From JAIOSM01 sp964565415 (GTDB taxonomy: Bacteria; Desulfobacterota; Desulfobacteria; Desulfobacterales; Desulfobacteraceae): a stretch of DNA of 64,000 nucleotides. Numbering within the stretch: position 1 is the first letter of the stretch; each line of letters begins with the position of its first letter. The notes under the pieces were generated by a model, which was not told the DNA's origin, searched no databases, and was given only the letters and a program-made list of their open reading frames with translations. The stretch spans positions 1-64,000 of the forward strand of contig CAZMEX010000001.1 of assembly GCA_964565415.1 (NCBI GenBank), in the 5' to 3' direction. The position numbers and the translations under genes are program-made. This document shows positions 1 through 8,681 of this stretch, in pieces.

Positions 1-822
1 GATTTATCGGGTGAATTTGGCATGCAGTTTGCATTATAGGTAAAGTAACTTTTCCTCTTGTCCGCCCGTAGGGCTTCATTTAACAAGTAATTACATAGTT
101 TCTTTATATCATTCAATAAAAAATTGATTTGACATTATATTTGGATTATTTTATATGCTTTCTATCTGTATATCATTCATTGTTTTTTGATATTGAAAAG
201 AGGATATCATGATGATTGAGATGCCGCAATAAATAATGCAACGGGTTGAGACATGGTTGAAAAAAATACCATCTGGCAAATATGGTGCCTGTAAAAATTG
301 GGGTTATTCAAAGGTTTACTTGACTTTAAAGCACAGCTCCGCCTGGTCACTTGTATGGGACCATTGTTGTAACTATCTAAAATTAAAGCTAATATTCTCG
401 TATTGAAGAGATTTCTTATTTTGGTTCTGTTTTTTTTAAATAAGATACTCTTCTGTTTTTATTGACTATAGATAGGGGGGATTTTTTTGTCAAGATTATT
501 TGTGAGAATAGTTAGGTAAGCGCTCAATAAACACAATCTGGTTTCAGGGCTGATTAAATAGATAGATTTTCAGGCAGATGTTTAAAAAGATATGCGAGGT
601 GCCAGTATAGATCAAAATTGTTGGCTTTAGCTGTTTCTAGGGGGCTGTTGGCAGCGCCGGCTTTTGCTTCTTATTGCCTTTAAATTATTGATTCTGCAAT
701 ATGCAGTCAAAGGATACCCAATCTGTCTTGAATGCAGTATGATCATTAATCATGACAGTTCCAGCCTTTAATCTTTGTAATGACGTGAGCTGCTCAAAGT
801 TCATAATACAAGGAGACTTTTA
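1..822. other. Long stretch without a recognisable gene
   Basis: I find no convincing coding region, RNA gene or repeat here on either strand. Short open frames are present but lack a Shine-Dalgarno sequence and recognisable motifs. The stretch is AT-rich and could be decayed coding sequence or the control region of a gene to the left of the window. Nothing in it supports a more specific call. Confidence 0.5.
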
Positions 823-882
823 ATGAACAACTATAAAAAATTAAAATATAATTTGCTATTTTCATTATTGATCGTATTTTAG
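823..882 (+). CDS. Possible 19-residue hydrophobic peptide
   Basis: A short frame starts at an ATG preceded by a good Shine-Dalgarno sequence (AAGGAGA, 810-816). It encodes 19 residues: a basic start (MNNYKKLKYN) followed by a hydrophobic stretch, then TAG. It could be a leader peptide, a tiny membrane peptide or the remnant of a secreted protein gene. It lies 48 bases upstream of the hibernation factor. Only the ribosome-binding site supports it, so this is a weak call. Confidence 0.2.
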   Translation: MNNYKKLKYNLLFSLLIVF

Positions 883-930
883 GTATATGGTATTGTTGGT
901 CTATGTGTTAACTCTTTTCAGGAGGCTCTT

Positions 931-1296
931 ATGCAGATATCCATAACGTTTAAAAACATTGAATCGTCCGATGCAGTTAAATCTCACATCCATGAGAAAT
1001 TTGATAGATTAGACAAGATGCTTGATTATCCAGCTGATGCGCATATTGTTGTATCTATTGAAAAGTTGCGTAACATTGTTGATATAAATTTTACTTGTGA
1101 CAAAATAAAAATTTATGCAAAAGAAGAATCTGAAAACAATATGTATGCTGCTATTGATGCACTTACAGATAAAGTTAAATTGCAAATCAAAAAATATAAA
1201 GATAAACAGCGCCGTCATTTGGCAGGCGATAAACAGAGCATTAAATCCAATGAGATGGAGATGAGTGAAGCTTTATTAAACGATAAAGGTTTCTAA
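931..1296 (+). CDS. hpf: Ribosome hibernation promotion factor (HPF/YfiA family, short form)
   Basis: This 121-residue protein has the HPF/YfiA fold signature: an N-terminal beta strand (MQISITFKNIE), a helix with SDAVKSHIHEKFDRLDK, then a second strand block and a basic helix ending KVKLQIKKYKDKQRRH. The family binds in the decoding channel of the 30S subunit and idles ribosomes in stationary phase. The length matches the short form, without the C-terminal dimerisation domain of long HPF. The start is supported by AGGAGG nine to ten bases upstream. The gene is not obviously in an operon with the downstream formate dehydrogenase, because a 297-base gap with hairpins and its own promoter separates them. 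In many Proteobacteria hpf follows rpoN, but no rpoN is visible here. Confidence 0.9.
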   Translation: MQISITFKNIESSDAVKSHIHEKFDRLDKMLDYPADAHIVVSIEKLRNIVDINFTCDKIKIYAKEESENNMYAAIDALTDKVKLQIKKYKDKQRRHLAGDKQSIKSNEMEMSEALLNDKGF

Positions 1297-1329
1297 AAAA
1301 CAGCATCTTTGGTACACGATTCCTACCAT

Positions 1330-1399
1330 CACTCTTTTACAAGGTCTAAGAGTGAACTTAAGGCTGGCACAAATGTTTTAAAAGCAGGTGTCAGCCTTA
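1330..1399 (+). other. Two consecutive RNA hairpins between hpf and fdhA
   Basis: The first hairpin pairs CACTCTT (1330-1336) with AAGAGTG (1348-1354). The second pairs TAAGGCTGGCAC (1359-1370) with GTGTCAGCCTTA (1388-1399), 12 pairs with one G-U. Neither is followed by a clear T run, so they are imperfect terminators. They lie upstream of the probable fdh promoter at 1429-1457 and so are more likely the 3' end of the hpf transcript than an fdh leader riboswitch. I could not match them to the Moco riboswitch consensus. Confidence 0.4.
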
Positions 1400-1428
1400 T
1401 GATTAATATAACGAATTAAAAAATTTTA

Positions 1429-1457
1429 TTGACAACATTAATCTTCATTGATAAAAT
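1429..1457 (+). promoter_or_regulatory. Sigma-70-type promoter for the formate dehydrogenase operon
   Basis: A perfect -35 box TTGACA (1429-1434) is separated by 17 bases from TAAAAT (1452-1457), a five-of-six match to the -10 consensus. It lies 136 bases upstream of the fdhA start codon in the right orientation, so transcripts would carry a leader of about 130 nucleotides. No operator is obvious. Confidence 0.6.
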
Positions 1458-1593
1458 TTAGGTTTTTTACGTGATGAACAATATGGGGATGTTGTTGTAA
1501 GTTTTAGATTTTTGTTAATACAAAAAGATTGCGTGACCTTCTTCAAAAAACCCATCATTATTAATTGATAAAATTTTTATTTTAGGAAGATTT

Positions 1594-4281
1594 ATGGCAG
1601 ATAATAAAGTAATTATTAATGGTAAAGAATTCAGTTTCACTCCAGATGAGACTATTTTAGAAGTTGCTGAGAGGAATGGGGTTTTCATTCCGACATTATG
1701 TCATTTAAAGGGGACAACTCCAACCGGGGCATGTCGAATATGCATGGTTGAAGTTGAGGGGGCACGTTCCCTTGTTGCATCTTGTGCAGCACCTGCCGCA
1801 GATGGCATGGTTATTCTAACTGAGTCTAAAGAGGTGATTAAATCCCGAAAACTGACTGTCTCACTTTTGCTGTCCATGGGAAATCATGATTGCCTGCTTT
1901 GCCCTGCTACAGGGGATTGTGTTCTTCAACAACTGGCATACAGGTATAAGGTGGATGGAAAGCAGTTCAAAACATCCAGGGCAAGATATCAATTGGAAAA
2001 TGTAAACCCTTTTATCATAAGGGATTTTTCCAAATGTGTATTGTGTGGAAGATGTGTCCAGGCTTGTAATGATGTGCAGGTTAACAATGCAATTGATTTT
2101 GGATATCGAGGGGCTGTGACTAAAATTATAACAGCAGGGGATAATCCGCTTAAAGATTCTGATTGTGTTTTTTGTGGAGATTGTATCCAGGTTTGCCCTG
2201 TTGGAGCATTGTTTCCTAAAGATGCACTGGGAAAACCACGGTATGGGGAGATAGAGAAAACAAGAACCACCTGTAGTTATTGTGGCGTTGGCTGTCAGAT
2301 GGATCTTCATGTTAAAGATAATGTTGTACAGAAAATAACAGGGGCTGATTCTGCTCCCAATTATGGAAGTCTTTGTGTAAAAGGTCGATTTGGCTATGAT
2401 TTTATCAATTCTGAAAAACGTCTTAAAACTCCATTAATTAAAGAAGGTGGTAAGTTCAGGGAAGCTACATGGCATGAAGCCCTTGGCATGGTCGCAGACA
2501 ACTTTACAAGAATAAAACAAGAAAACAATGCCGATGCCATTGGTGTTTTGACATCTGCAAGAACAAGTAATGAAGACAACTATATTGCTCAAAAATTTAC
2601 AAGGGCTGTATTGAAAACAAATAATATAGATCATTGTGCCCGCCTGTGACACTCTTCCACAGTAGCCGGTCTGGCTGCATCATTTGGAAGCGGTGCAATG
2701 ACTAACCCCATTGCAGATATTGAAAAGGCAGAAGTTATTCTTGTAACAGGATCCAATACAACTGAGAATCATCCTGTTATATCATCCTATATTAAGCGGG
2801 CTGTTAATTTTAACAATGCAAAACTTCTGGTGATAGATCCCCGCCGTATTAAACTTACACGTTTTGCAACCAAATGGTTAAGACCATTGCCAGGTACTAA
2901 TGTAACCTGGATAAACGGTCTTATTCATGTGATTATAAAAGAAAAATTGCATGATCAATCATTTATAAAGAGTAGAACAATAGATTTTGATAAACTTGAA
3001 AAATCAGTGGAAAAGTTTACTCCTGAGCATGTTGAGTCTGTGACCAGTATTAACAGAGATGATCTTGTTGAAGCAGCAAAAGTTTATGCCAAGGCTGATC
3101 CTGCCACTATTTTATACTGCATGGGAATAACCCAGCACACGTCTGGAACAGATAATGTTAAAGCCCTTGCAAACCTTGCCATGGTTTGTGGAAATATGGG
3201 CAAAGAGGGAGGAGGCTTAAATCCATTAAGAGGTCAGAACAATGTCCAGGGAGCATGTGATATGGGTGGACTTCCCAATGTGTTCACAGGTTACCAAAAG
3301 GTTGATGACAATGCTGCCATAAAAAAGATGGAAAAGGGCTGGAATGTTAAGGGACTTTCAAAGAAACCTGGCATGGCACTGACTGATATGATGCCTGCTG
3401 CAGAAACAAAAAAGATCAAGTCCCTCTATATTATAGGGGAAAATCCCCTTGTATCTGATCCTGATACCCATCATGTGAAAAAATCTCTTAACTCATTGGA
3501 TTTTCTGGTTGTTCAGGATATTTTTCTGACAGAAACAGCACAAATGGCAGATGTTGTTCTCCCATCAACCTGTTTTGCTGAAAAAGATGGTACATTCTCC
3601 AATACCGAGCGAAAAATTCAAAGAGTAAGAAAAGCTGTTAATGCTCCGGGTGATGCTCTGGGAGATTGGGAAATCATTGCCCTGCTTTCTGAGAAAATGG
3701 GATACTCCATGGAGTATAAAAACAGTCGTGAAATAATGGATGAGATAGCATCATTAACACCCAGCTATGGAGGAGTTAATTATGAACGTCTTGAAGATGG
3801 CGGTCTTGTATGGCCGTGTCCATCATTGGATCATCCCGGTACACCGATACTTCACAAGGAACAATTTACATGTGGAAAGGGAATTTTCCATGATATAGAA
3901 TACAGACCCTCCACGGAAAATATCAGTGAAAAATATCCACTTATTTTGACCACAGGCAGGGTTTTGTATCATTACCACACAGGTACCATGACCATGAAAA
4001 CCCAGGGCTTGAATGAAAAAATACCTGAGTGTTTTATTGAAATATCGCCGGAAGATGCAGAACAATACAGTCTAAAGGATGGCGATACAGCACAGTTGAC
4101 CTCAAAAAGAGGAAATGTCAAAGCAAAGATTAAATTTTCCCGCAAGGCAGTTAAGGGAACTTTGTTTATGCCTTTTCATTTTGCAAAAGCTGCTGCAAAT
4201 AATTTGACCAGCACCAAACTTGACCCAGTATCTAAAATTCCAGAATTAAAGGTTTGTGCTGTAAACTTAATCAAATGTTGA
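1594..4281 (+). CDS. fdhA: Formate dehydrogenase catalytic subunit, selenocysteine at codon 352 (UGA 2647-2649)
   Basis: This is the Mo/W-bisMGD subunit that oxidises formate to CO2. The frame is continuous if the TGA at 2647-2649 is read as selenocysteine. The context, DHCARL-U-HSSTVAGL, is the canonical formate dehydrogenase active site. The N-terminus is NuoG-like: a [2Fe-2S] domain (C36, C47, C50, C64), a His-Cys3 site (H98, C100, C103, C109) and two [4Fe-4S] motifs (C148-C158, C191-C201). The FDH [4Fe-4S] Cys begin at C227, and the molybdopterin domains follow to residue 895. Start: ATG with AGGAAGA upstream. NuoE- and NuoF-like genes follow closely, so the complex is NAD-linked, cytoplasmic and possibly electron-bifurcating with ferredoxin. 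Reading TGA as a stop would give two false genes, 1594-2649 and 2698-4281. Whether Mo or W is bound cannot be told, but tungstate transport genes follow. Confidence 0.95.
2662..2678 (+). promoter_or_regulatory. SECIS element of fdhA
   Basis: GTAGCC (2662-2667) pairs with GGCTGC (2673-2678), with one G-U pair, closing a five-base loop GGTCT. The loop starts at the 19th nucleotide after the UGA. Loop sequence and spacing match the E. coli fdhF SECIS as I know it. This supports SelB-dependent insertion of selenocysteine at codon 352. Confidence 0.9.
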
Positions 4282-4297
4282 AATGGAGAAATAGAAA

Positions 4298-4792
4298 ATG
4301 ACCTGTTTAGTAAAACCACATCATGAAGATATCACCGATGAAATGTGGGAGAAAATAGATATTGCTATTAAAAACAATAAAGATACATCCGGAGCAATTA
4401 TTACTGTCTTAAGAGAGTGTCAGGAAATAGTAAACTATCTTCCTGTGGTATTGATAAATCATATTGCAGATGGCATGAACCTGCCAAGGAGTGAAGTTTT
4501 CGGTGTGGCATCATTTTATTCTCTGTTTTCCCTGGAACCAAAAGGAAGACATACCATCAAAGTCTGCACAGGCACTGCCTGCTATGTTAAAGGCATTCGG
4601 GAAGTAATAAATAGAATTGATGGCGAATATAACCTGAAAGAGGGTGAAACAACCGAGGATAGAAGATTTTCTCTGGAAGGTGTTCGTTGTCTGGGTGCTT
4701 GTGGTCTTGCTCCTGTCATGGTTATTGGAGATGATACCCACGGTAGTGTCGCAGCTGAAAGTGTAATTAAGTCCATAGAAGATTATAAGTAA
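4298..4792 (+). CDS. NuoE-like [2Fe-2S] thioredoxin-fold subunit of formate dehydrogenase
   Basis: This 164-residue protein is of the NuoE/HoxE/HylC type. The helical N-terminus contains the usual ASFYSLF segment (about 71-77), and the thioredoxin-like domain holds four cluster-binding Cys: C90 and C95 (CTGTAC), C131 and C135 (CLGAC). The family relays electrons between a NuoF-like flavoprotein and a partner oxidoreductase. It starts 16 bases after fdhA and ends 13 bases before the NuoF-like gene, so the three are surely one operon. It most resembles the small subunit of NAD-dependent or bifurcating formate dehydrogenases and hydrogenases rather than respiratory complex I, because no other nuo genes are present. 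Confidence 0.92.
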   Translation: MTCLVKPHHEDITDEMWEKIDIAIKNNKDTSGAIITVLRECQEIVNYLPVVLINHIADGMNLPRSEVFGVASFYSLFSLEPKGRHTIKVCTGTACYVKGIREVINRIDGEYNLKEGETTEDRRFSLEGVRCLGACGLAPVMVIGDDTHGSVAAESVIKSIEDYK

Positions 4793-4805
4793 GAAGGAAA
4801 GATAT

Positions 4806-6653
4806 ATGTCAAAGATTACTGTAGATAAACTAAATGTTTTACGAGGGAAAAGGCAGGCTGAATTGTCTGTACCAGACATTATTCGGATTATGATTTGCGG
4901 CGGTACAGGATGCCATGCCACTGGCAGTATCAAGGTCAAAGATGTGCTCATTGAGGAGATACAAAAACAGAAGTTGTCAGAAAAAGTAGAAGTGGTTGAA
5001 ACAGGATGCAATGGCTTTTGCGCATTAGGTCCTCTTTTAGTAGTTCAGCCCGGCGGGATTTTTTATGTTAAGCTCACTGCCAAAGATATCCCTGAATTTG
5101 TTGAAGAACAGATAAAAAACAATAATCCGGTGGAACGTCTGCTGTTCAAAGATCCAGCTACTAAAAAAAGAGTAGCAAAACAGGATGATATAGCCTTTTT
5201 CGCCCATCAGATGCCAAGAGCCTTGAGAAATAAAGGGCTTATTGATCCTGAAAGAATTGATGATTATATTGCAAGGGATGGATATAAAGGTATTGTAAAG
5301 GTCTTAAAAGAGATGGATTCCCAGGAAATCATCAGCCAGATGCTGGATTCAGGGTTAAGGGGACGTGGCGGGGCTGGATTCCCCACGGGTATGAAATGGA
5401 AATTTGCAAGCCAAAGCCCGGGAGATACCAAATATGTACTTTGCAATGCTGATGAAGGAGACCCCGGAGCTTTCATGGATAGAAGTATTCTTGAAGCTGA
5501 TCCCCATTGTGTACTTGAAGGTATGACCATTGCAGCCAAGGCAATAAACGCTAAAAAAGGTTATATTTATTGCAGAACAGAATATCAACTGGCAATCAAA
5601 CGTCTGGAAATTGCCATTGCCCAGGCAAAAGATTATGGGCTTTTAGGTGAAGATATTTTAGGAACCGGGTTTGATTTTGATATTGAAATATATCAGGGTG
5701 CCGGAGCATTTGTGTGTGGAGAAGAGACTGCTCTAATGAGATCCATTGAAGGCAAAAGAGGTATGCCGCGCCCACGACCGCCTTTTCCTGCCCATAAAGG
5801 TTTATGGGAAAAACCAACCATATTAAATAATGTTGAAACATTTTCCAATGTTCCCCAGATCATGATTAACGGTGGTAACTGGTATGCAAATGTTGGAACT
5901 GAAAAGAGTAAGGGAACAAAGGTTTTTGCTCTTTCCGGCGACGTTAATAATATTGGTCTTGTTGAAGTACCCATGGGAACACCTTTAAGGTCATTAATCT
6001 ATGATATTGGAGGTGGTATTCCCAATAAACGCAAATTTAAAGCAGTACAATTGGGAGGCCCTTCAGGAGGTTGTGTTCCTGAGCATCTGCTTGATACACC
6101 GGTCGATTATGAGGAGATAGCCAAGGTTGGTGCTATTATGGGATCAGGCGGTGCCATTGTCATGGATGACAGAACCTGTATGGTTGATATGGCAAGATTC
6201 TTTATGGATTTTATCCAGGATGAGTCGTGTGGTAAATGTACTCCCTGCAGAGAAGGGACCTTGAGAATGCTTCAGATTCTAGAAAAAATCTGTGAGGGCA
6301 AAGGAGAGATGAAGGATATTGACAATCTTGAACAACTCTCCCATGTAATCCATCAGAGTGCTCTTTGCGGTCTTGGACAGACTGCTGCTAATCCAGTTCT
6401 CTCAGCTCTCAGATATTTCAGGGAAGAGTTTGAAATCCATGTTAAAGAGAAAAGGTGTCCTGCTAAACGTTGTGCAGCATTGCTCAAGTTTGAAGTTGAT
6501 CCTGATCTTTGCAAAAAATGCGGCAAATGTTTTAAGAGCTGCCCTGCTGACGCAATCCAATGGAAAAAGAAAGAGGTAGCTGTTATTGATAAGGAGAAGT
6601 GTGTGAAATGTATGAGTTGTTTTGATAAGTGTAAATTTGATTCTATTTTTTAA
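4806..6653 (+). CDS. NuoF-like NADH-binding flavoprotein subunit of formate dehydrogenase, with C-terminal ferredoxin domain
   Basis: This 615-residue subunit (NuoF/HylB type) has a thioredoxin-like [2Fe-2S] N-terminal domain (CGGTGCHATGS at about 35), then the FMN- and NADH-binding core with GRGGAGFPTG at about 185-194 and the NADH loop around GAGAFVCGEETAL. The [4Fe-4S] motif ESCGKCTPCREGT follows, and a C-terminal domain carries two [4Fe-4S] clusters (CKKCGKCFKSCP and CVKCMSCFDKCK). This longer layout is typical of cytoplasmic NAD-dependent hydrogenases and formate dehydrogenases, including bifurcating ones, and unlike the shorter NuoF of complex I. It is the last gene of the fdh operon and is followed by a good terminator at 6691-6720. 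Its job is probably to pass electrons between NAD(H), ferredoxin and the formate site. Bifurcation is inferred, not shown. Confidence 0.93.
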   Translation: MSKITVDKLNVLRGKRQAELSVPDIIRIMICGGTGCHATGSIKVKDVLIEEIQKQKLSEKVEVVETGCNGFCALGPLLVVQPGGIFYVKLTAKDIPEFVEEQIKNNNPVERLLFKDPATKKRVAKQDDIAFFAHQMPRALRNKGLIDPERIDDYIARDGYKGIVKVLKEMDSQEIISQMLDSGLRGRGGAGFPTGMKWKFASQSPGDTKYVLCNADEGDPGAFMDRSILEADPHCVLEGMTIAAKAINAKKGYIYCRTEYQLAIKRLEIAIAQAKDYGLLGEDILGTGFDFDIEIYQGAGAFVCGEETALMRSIEGKRGMPRPRPPFPAHKGLWEKPTILNNVETFSNVPQIMINGGNWYANVGTEKSKGTKVFALSGDVNNIGLVEVPMGTPLRSLIYDIGGGIPNKRKFKAVQLGGPSGGCVPEHLLDTPVDYEEIAKVGAIMGSGGAIVMDDRTCMVDMARFFMDFIQDESCGKCTPCREGTLRMLQILEKICEGKGEMKDIDNLEQLSHVIHQSALCGLGQTAANPVLSALRYFREEFEIHVKEKRCPAKRCAALLKFEVDPDLCKKCGKCFKSCPADAIQWKKKEVAVIDKEKCVKCMSCFDKCKFDSIF

Positions 6654-6690
6654 ACTTTTTAAAGCAATTTATTGTAATAACAAAACAGAA

Positions 6691-6720
6691 AAAATCCGGT
6701 GGCAAAGCCGGATTTTTTTT
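6691..6720 (+). terminator. Rho-independent terminator after the formate dehydrogenase operon
   Basis: AAAATCCGG (6691-6699) pairs with CCGGATTTT (6708-6716) around an eight-base loop, and the T run extends to 6720. It is the clearest terminator in the window and marks the end of the fdh operon before the small gene at 6754. Confidence 0.9.
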
Positions 6721-6753
6721 AACTGTTTTTAACTGTATATAAAGGTTTACCAC

Positions 6754-7002
6754 ATGCAAAAAGATACTCATAATTTTGTACAGCAATATAAAGGGTTAGG
6801 AGCTTTTGGTCTTGATCGGAAAACAGATGAAGAGACAATTATGTTTTATCTTCAAAAATTTTCCGAGGATGCTTTTTTAAAAACAGTGTTACCAAGGCTT
6901 GCAGATCAGGAACTCGAAGAGATTTACAATTTTATCAATGAGAAATTAAAAAAACATATCTCAGAAGATGAATATCATGCTCTTTTTTTGAAAGATCGAT
7001 AG
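6754..7002 (+). CDS. Small conserved-looking protein of unknown function
   Basis: This 82-residue acidic, mostly helical protein has no signal peptide or membrane segment. Visible features are a Gly-rich spot near the start (YKGLGAFGLDRKTDEE) and an amphipathic C-terminal half with many Glu and Lys. I do not recognise the family. It sits alone between the fdh terminator and the tungstate transport genes, without a strong Shine-Dalgarno sequence. The ATG follows TTTACCAC, so translation may be weak. The amino acid composition looks like a real soluble protein rather than a chance frame. No function is assigned. Confidence 0.6.
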   Translation: MQKDTHNFVQQYKGLGAFGLDRKTDEETIMFYLQKFSEDAFLKTVLPRLADQELEEIYNFINEKLKKHISEDEYHALFLKDR

Positions 7003-7069
7003 CTTGTTGTTTGTATTAGTTAGTATTTGTAACTATTTTGTATTTCCCTCCATATCGCAGGATTTATTC

Positions 7070-7129
7070 TTGACTATCCACTCTTGTTAACGTATTTTAA
7101 CTTTGTTATTTTTATTAACCAAGTATAAC
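7070..7129 (+). promoter_or_regulatory. Promoter and possible operator of tupABC
   Basis: TTGACT (7070-7075) lies 17 bases before TATTTT (7093-7098), a plausible promoter for the tungstate transporter. Just downstream, GTTAT (7105-7109) and ATAAC (7125-7129) form an inverted repeat with a 15-base centre. That is where an oxyanion-sensing repressor would act. The spacing does not match the ModE consensus as I know it, so the operator is only a candidate. Confidence 0.4.
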
Positions 7130-7148
7130 GTTTAAGAGGACTTTAAAA

Positions 7149-7979
7149 ATGAATAAAAAGAAATTTTTTATTGGCATTATAGCAGTATTTTTTATGGTGA
7201 TCCTGACCATTAGTGTTCAGGCTGGAAATCAGGAACTGATGATGGCAACCACAACAAGTACAGATAATACTGGACTTTTAGATTATCTTATCCCCCATTT
7301 TGAGAAAGATACAGGTATTGTTTTAAAATGGACAGCCACAGGTACAGGCAAAGCACTCAAACTTGGACAAAACTGTGATGTTGATGTTTTGCTTGTCCAT
7401 GCTCCCCCTGCAGAGAAAAAATATATTGCAAAGGGTTATGGAAAAGATAGAAGAGAAGTGATGTACAATGATTTTGTAATAATTGGACCTAAAAATGATC
7501 CTGCTTCTGTTAAAGGTAAGAATATCTCAGGTGCCTTAAATTTAATTAAAAGCAAAAATTCTATATTTGTCAGCCGGGGAGATGATTCCGGGACCAACAA
7601 AAAAGAGAAACTTCTGTGGAAAAATGCTCATATTACACAACCAGATAAGGAAAAATGGTATGTGCAGACAGGGCAGGGCATGCTTGCTACTATAAATGTT
7701 ACAGCTGAGAGAAACGGTTACACCATGACTGATCGTGGCACATATATCAAGTACCAGGCCCAGAAAGGTGGTAATGCTCCGTTGATCGTTCTTGTTGAAG
7801 GAGATAAAATTTTATTGAATCAATACAGTGTTTTAACCCTTAATCCAAAAAATTGCCCCAATGCCAAATATCACCTTGCGCTTAAATTTTCAGACTGGAT
7901 GGCTTCACAAAAGGCCCAGACTTTGATAAAAGAGTTCAGGCTTCTTGGAAAAGAGTTATTTATACCAAACGCTAAATAG
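7149..7979 (+). CDS. tupA: Tungstate ABC transporter, substrate-binding protein TupA
   Basis: This 276-residue exported protein has a signal peptide (about residues 1-25: basic MNKKKFF, a hydrophobic core, then VQAGN). The mature start has the TTTSTDNTGLLDYL motif typical of TupA, and GDDSGTNKKE lies mid-protein. The family binds tungstate with high selectivity over molybdate in the periplasm and hands it to TupBC. It is followed by tupB (12-base gap) and tupC (3-base gap) in one operon. Tungstate uptake fits the neighbourhood: the window also carries bamB, for a tungsten enzyme, and a formate dehydrogenase that may use W. The related WtpA and ModA lack this N-terminal motif. Confidence 0.92.
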   Translation: MNKKKFFIGIIAVFFMVILTISVQAGNQELMMATTTSTDNTGLLDYLIPHFEKDTGIVLKWTATGTGKALKLGQNCDVDVLLVHAPPAEKKYIAKGYGKDRREVMYNDFVIIGPKNDPASVKGKNISGALNLIKSKNSIFVSRGDDSGTNKKEKLLWKNAHITQPDKEKWYVQTGQGMLATINVTAERNGYTMTDRGTYIKYQAQKGGNAPLIVLVEGDKILLNQYSVLTLNPKNCPNAKYHLALKFSDWMASQKAQTLIKEFRLLGKELFIPNAK

Positions 7980-7991
7980 CAAAAGGATTTT

Positions 7992-8678
7992 ATGGATTTT
8001 ATAGTTGAAGGCTTTATCAAGGCAATTGAGCTTTTGATAGGCGGCGACTATTCAACCTGGACTGCTGTTTTTGCAACAATAAAAGTATCCACCTGCTCCT
8101 TGGGTTTAAGCTTGGGAGCAGGTTTACCCTGTGGATTTTTTATTGGATATTTTGATTTTAAAGGTAAAAAACAGTTACGAACCATTCTTGATACTCTTCT
8201 TGCTCTTCCCACAGTTTTTATCGGTCTTACAGTATATGCATTTATATCCCATCAGGGACCTTTGGGAGAGATGGGTATGCTTTTTACCCTGACCGGAATC
8301 GCAATTGGTCAGACTATCCTTGCCTTTCCAATTGTAACAGCCATCACTGCTTCCATTGTCGAAAACATCGATTCTGACCTTAAATTAACCCTTGCAAGTC
8401 TTGGTGCAGGTAAGCACAATATCATTGCCACATGTTTATGGGAAGTGCGATACGGTATCTTAACTGCTGCAGTTACAGCCTATGGTAGAGTGTTGACCGA
8501 AGTTGGTATATCCATGATGGTGGGGGGTAATATTAAATATCATACAAGAACAATTACAACTGCCATTGCCCTTGAGACAAACAAAGGCATGTTTGCAGAC
8601 GGTATTGCCCTGGGAGTTGTCCTTATTACCATTGCATTTATTGTCAATCTTTCCCTCTCTTTTTTAAGGAAACAATAA
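7992..8678 (+). CDS. tupB: Tungstate ABC transporter, permease TupB
   Basis: This 228-residue integral membrane protein is predicted to have about five or six transmembrane segments. The cytoplasmic loop of the binding-protein-dependent permease family is recognisable around LTLASLGAGKHNIIATCLWEV (about 134-154), where it contacts the ATPase. The family forms the membrane channel for tungstate. The start ATG is preceded by AAAGGA. It sits between tupA and tupC with nearly no gap, which fixes its role by context. Confidence 0.92.
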   Translation: MDFIVEGFIKAIELLIGGDYSTWTAVFATIKVSTCSLGLSLGAGLPCGFFIGYFDFKGKKQLRTILDTLLALPTVFIGLTVYAFISHQGPLGEMGMLFTLTGIAIGQTILAFPIVTAITASIVENIDSDLKLTLASLGAGKHNIIATCLWEVRYGILTAAVTAYGRVLTEVGISMMVGGNIKYHTRTITTAIALETNKGMFADGIALGVVLITIAFIVNLSLSFLRKQ

Positions 8679-8681
8679 AAA

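Noticed and set aside
1297..1593. Molybdenum/tungsten cofactor riboswitch upstream of fdhA
   Set aside because: Two hairpins are present, but I could not see the conserved Moco-motif features, and the best promoter lies downstream of them.
2647..2649. A stop codon ending a short formate dehydrogenase fragment at 2649
   Set aside because: The next frame continues the same domain, the site is the known Sec position, and a canonical SECIS follows.
7105..7129. Canonical ModE site before tupA
   Set aside because: The inverted repeat has half-site resemblance but its spacing differs from the consensus. It is kept only as a candidate operator.
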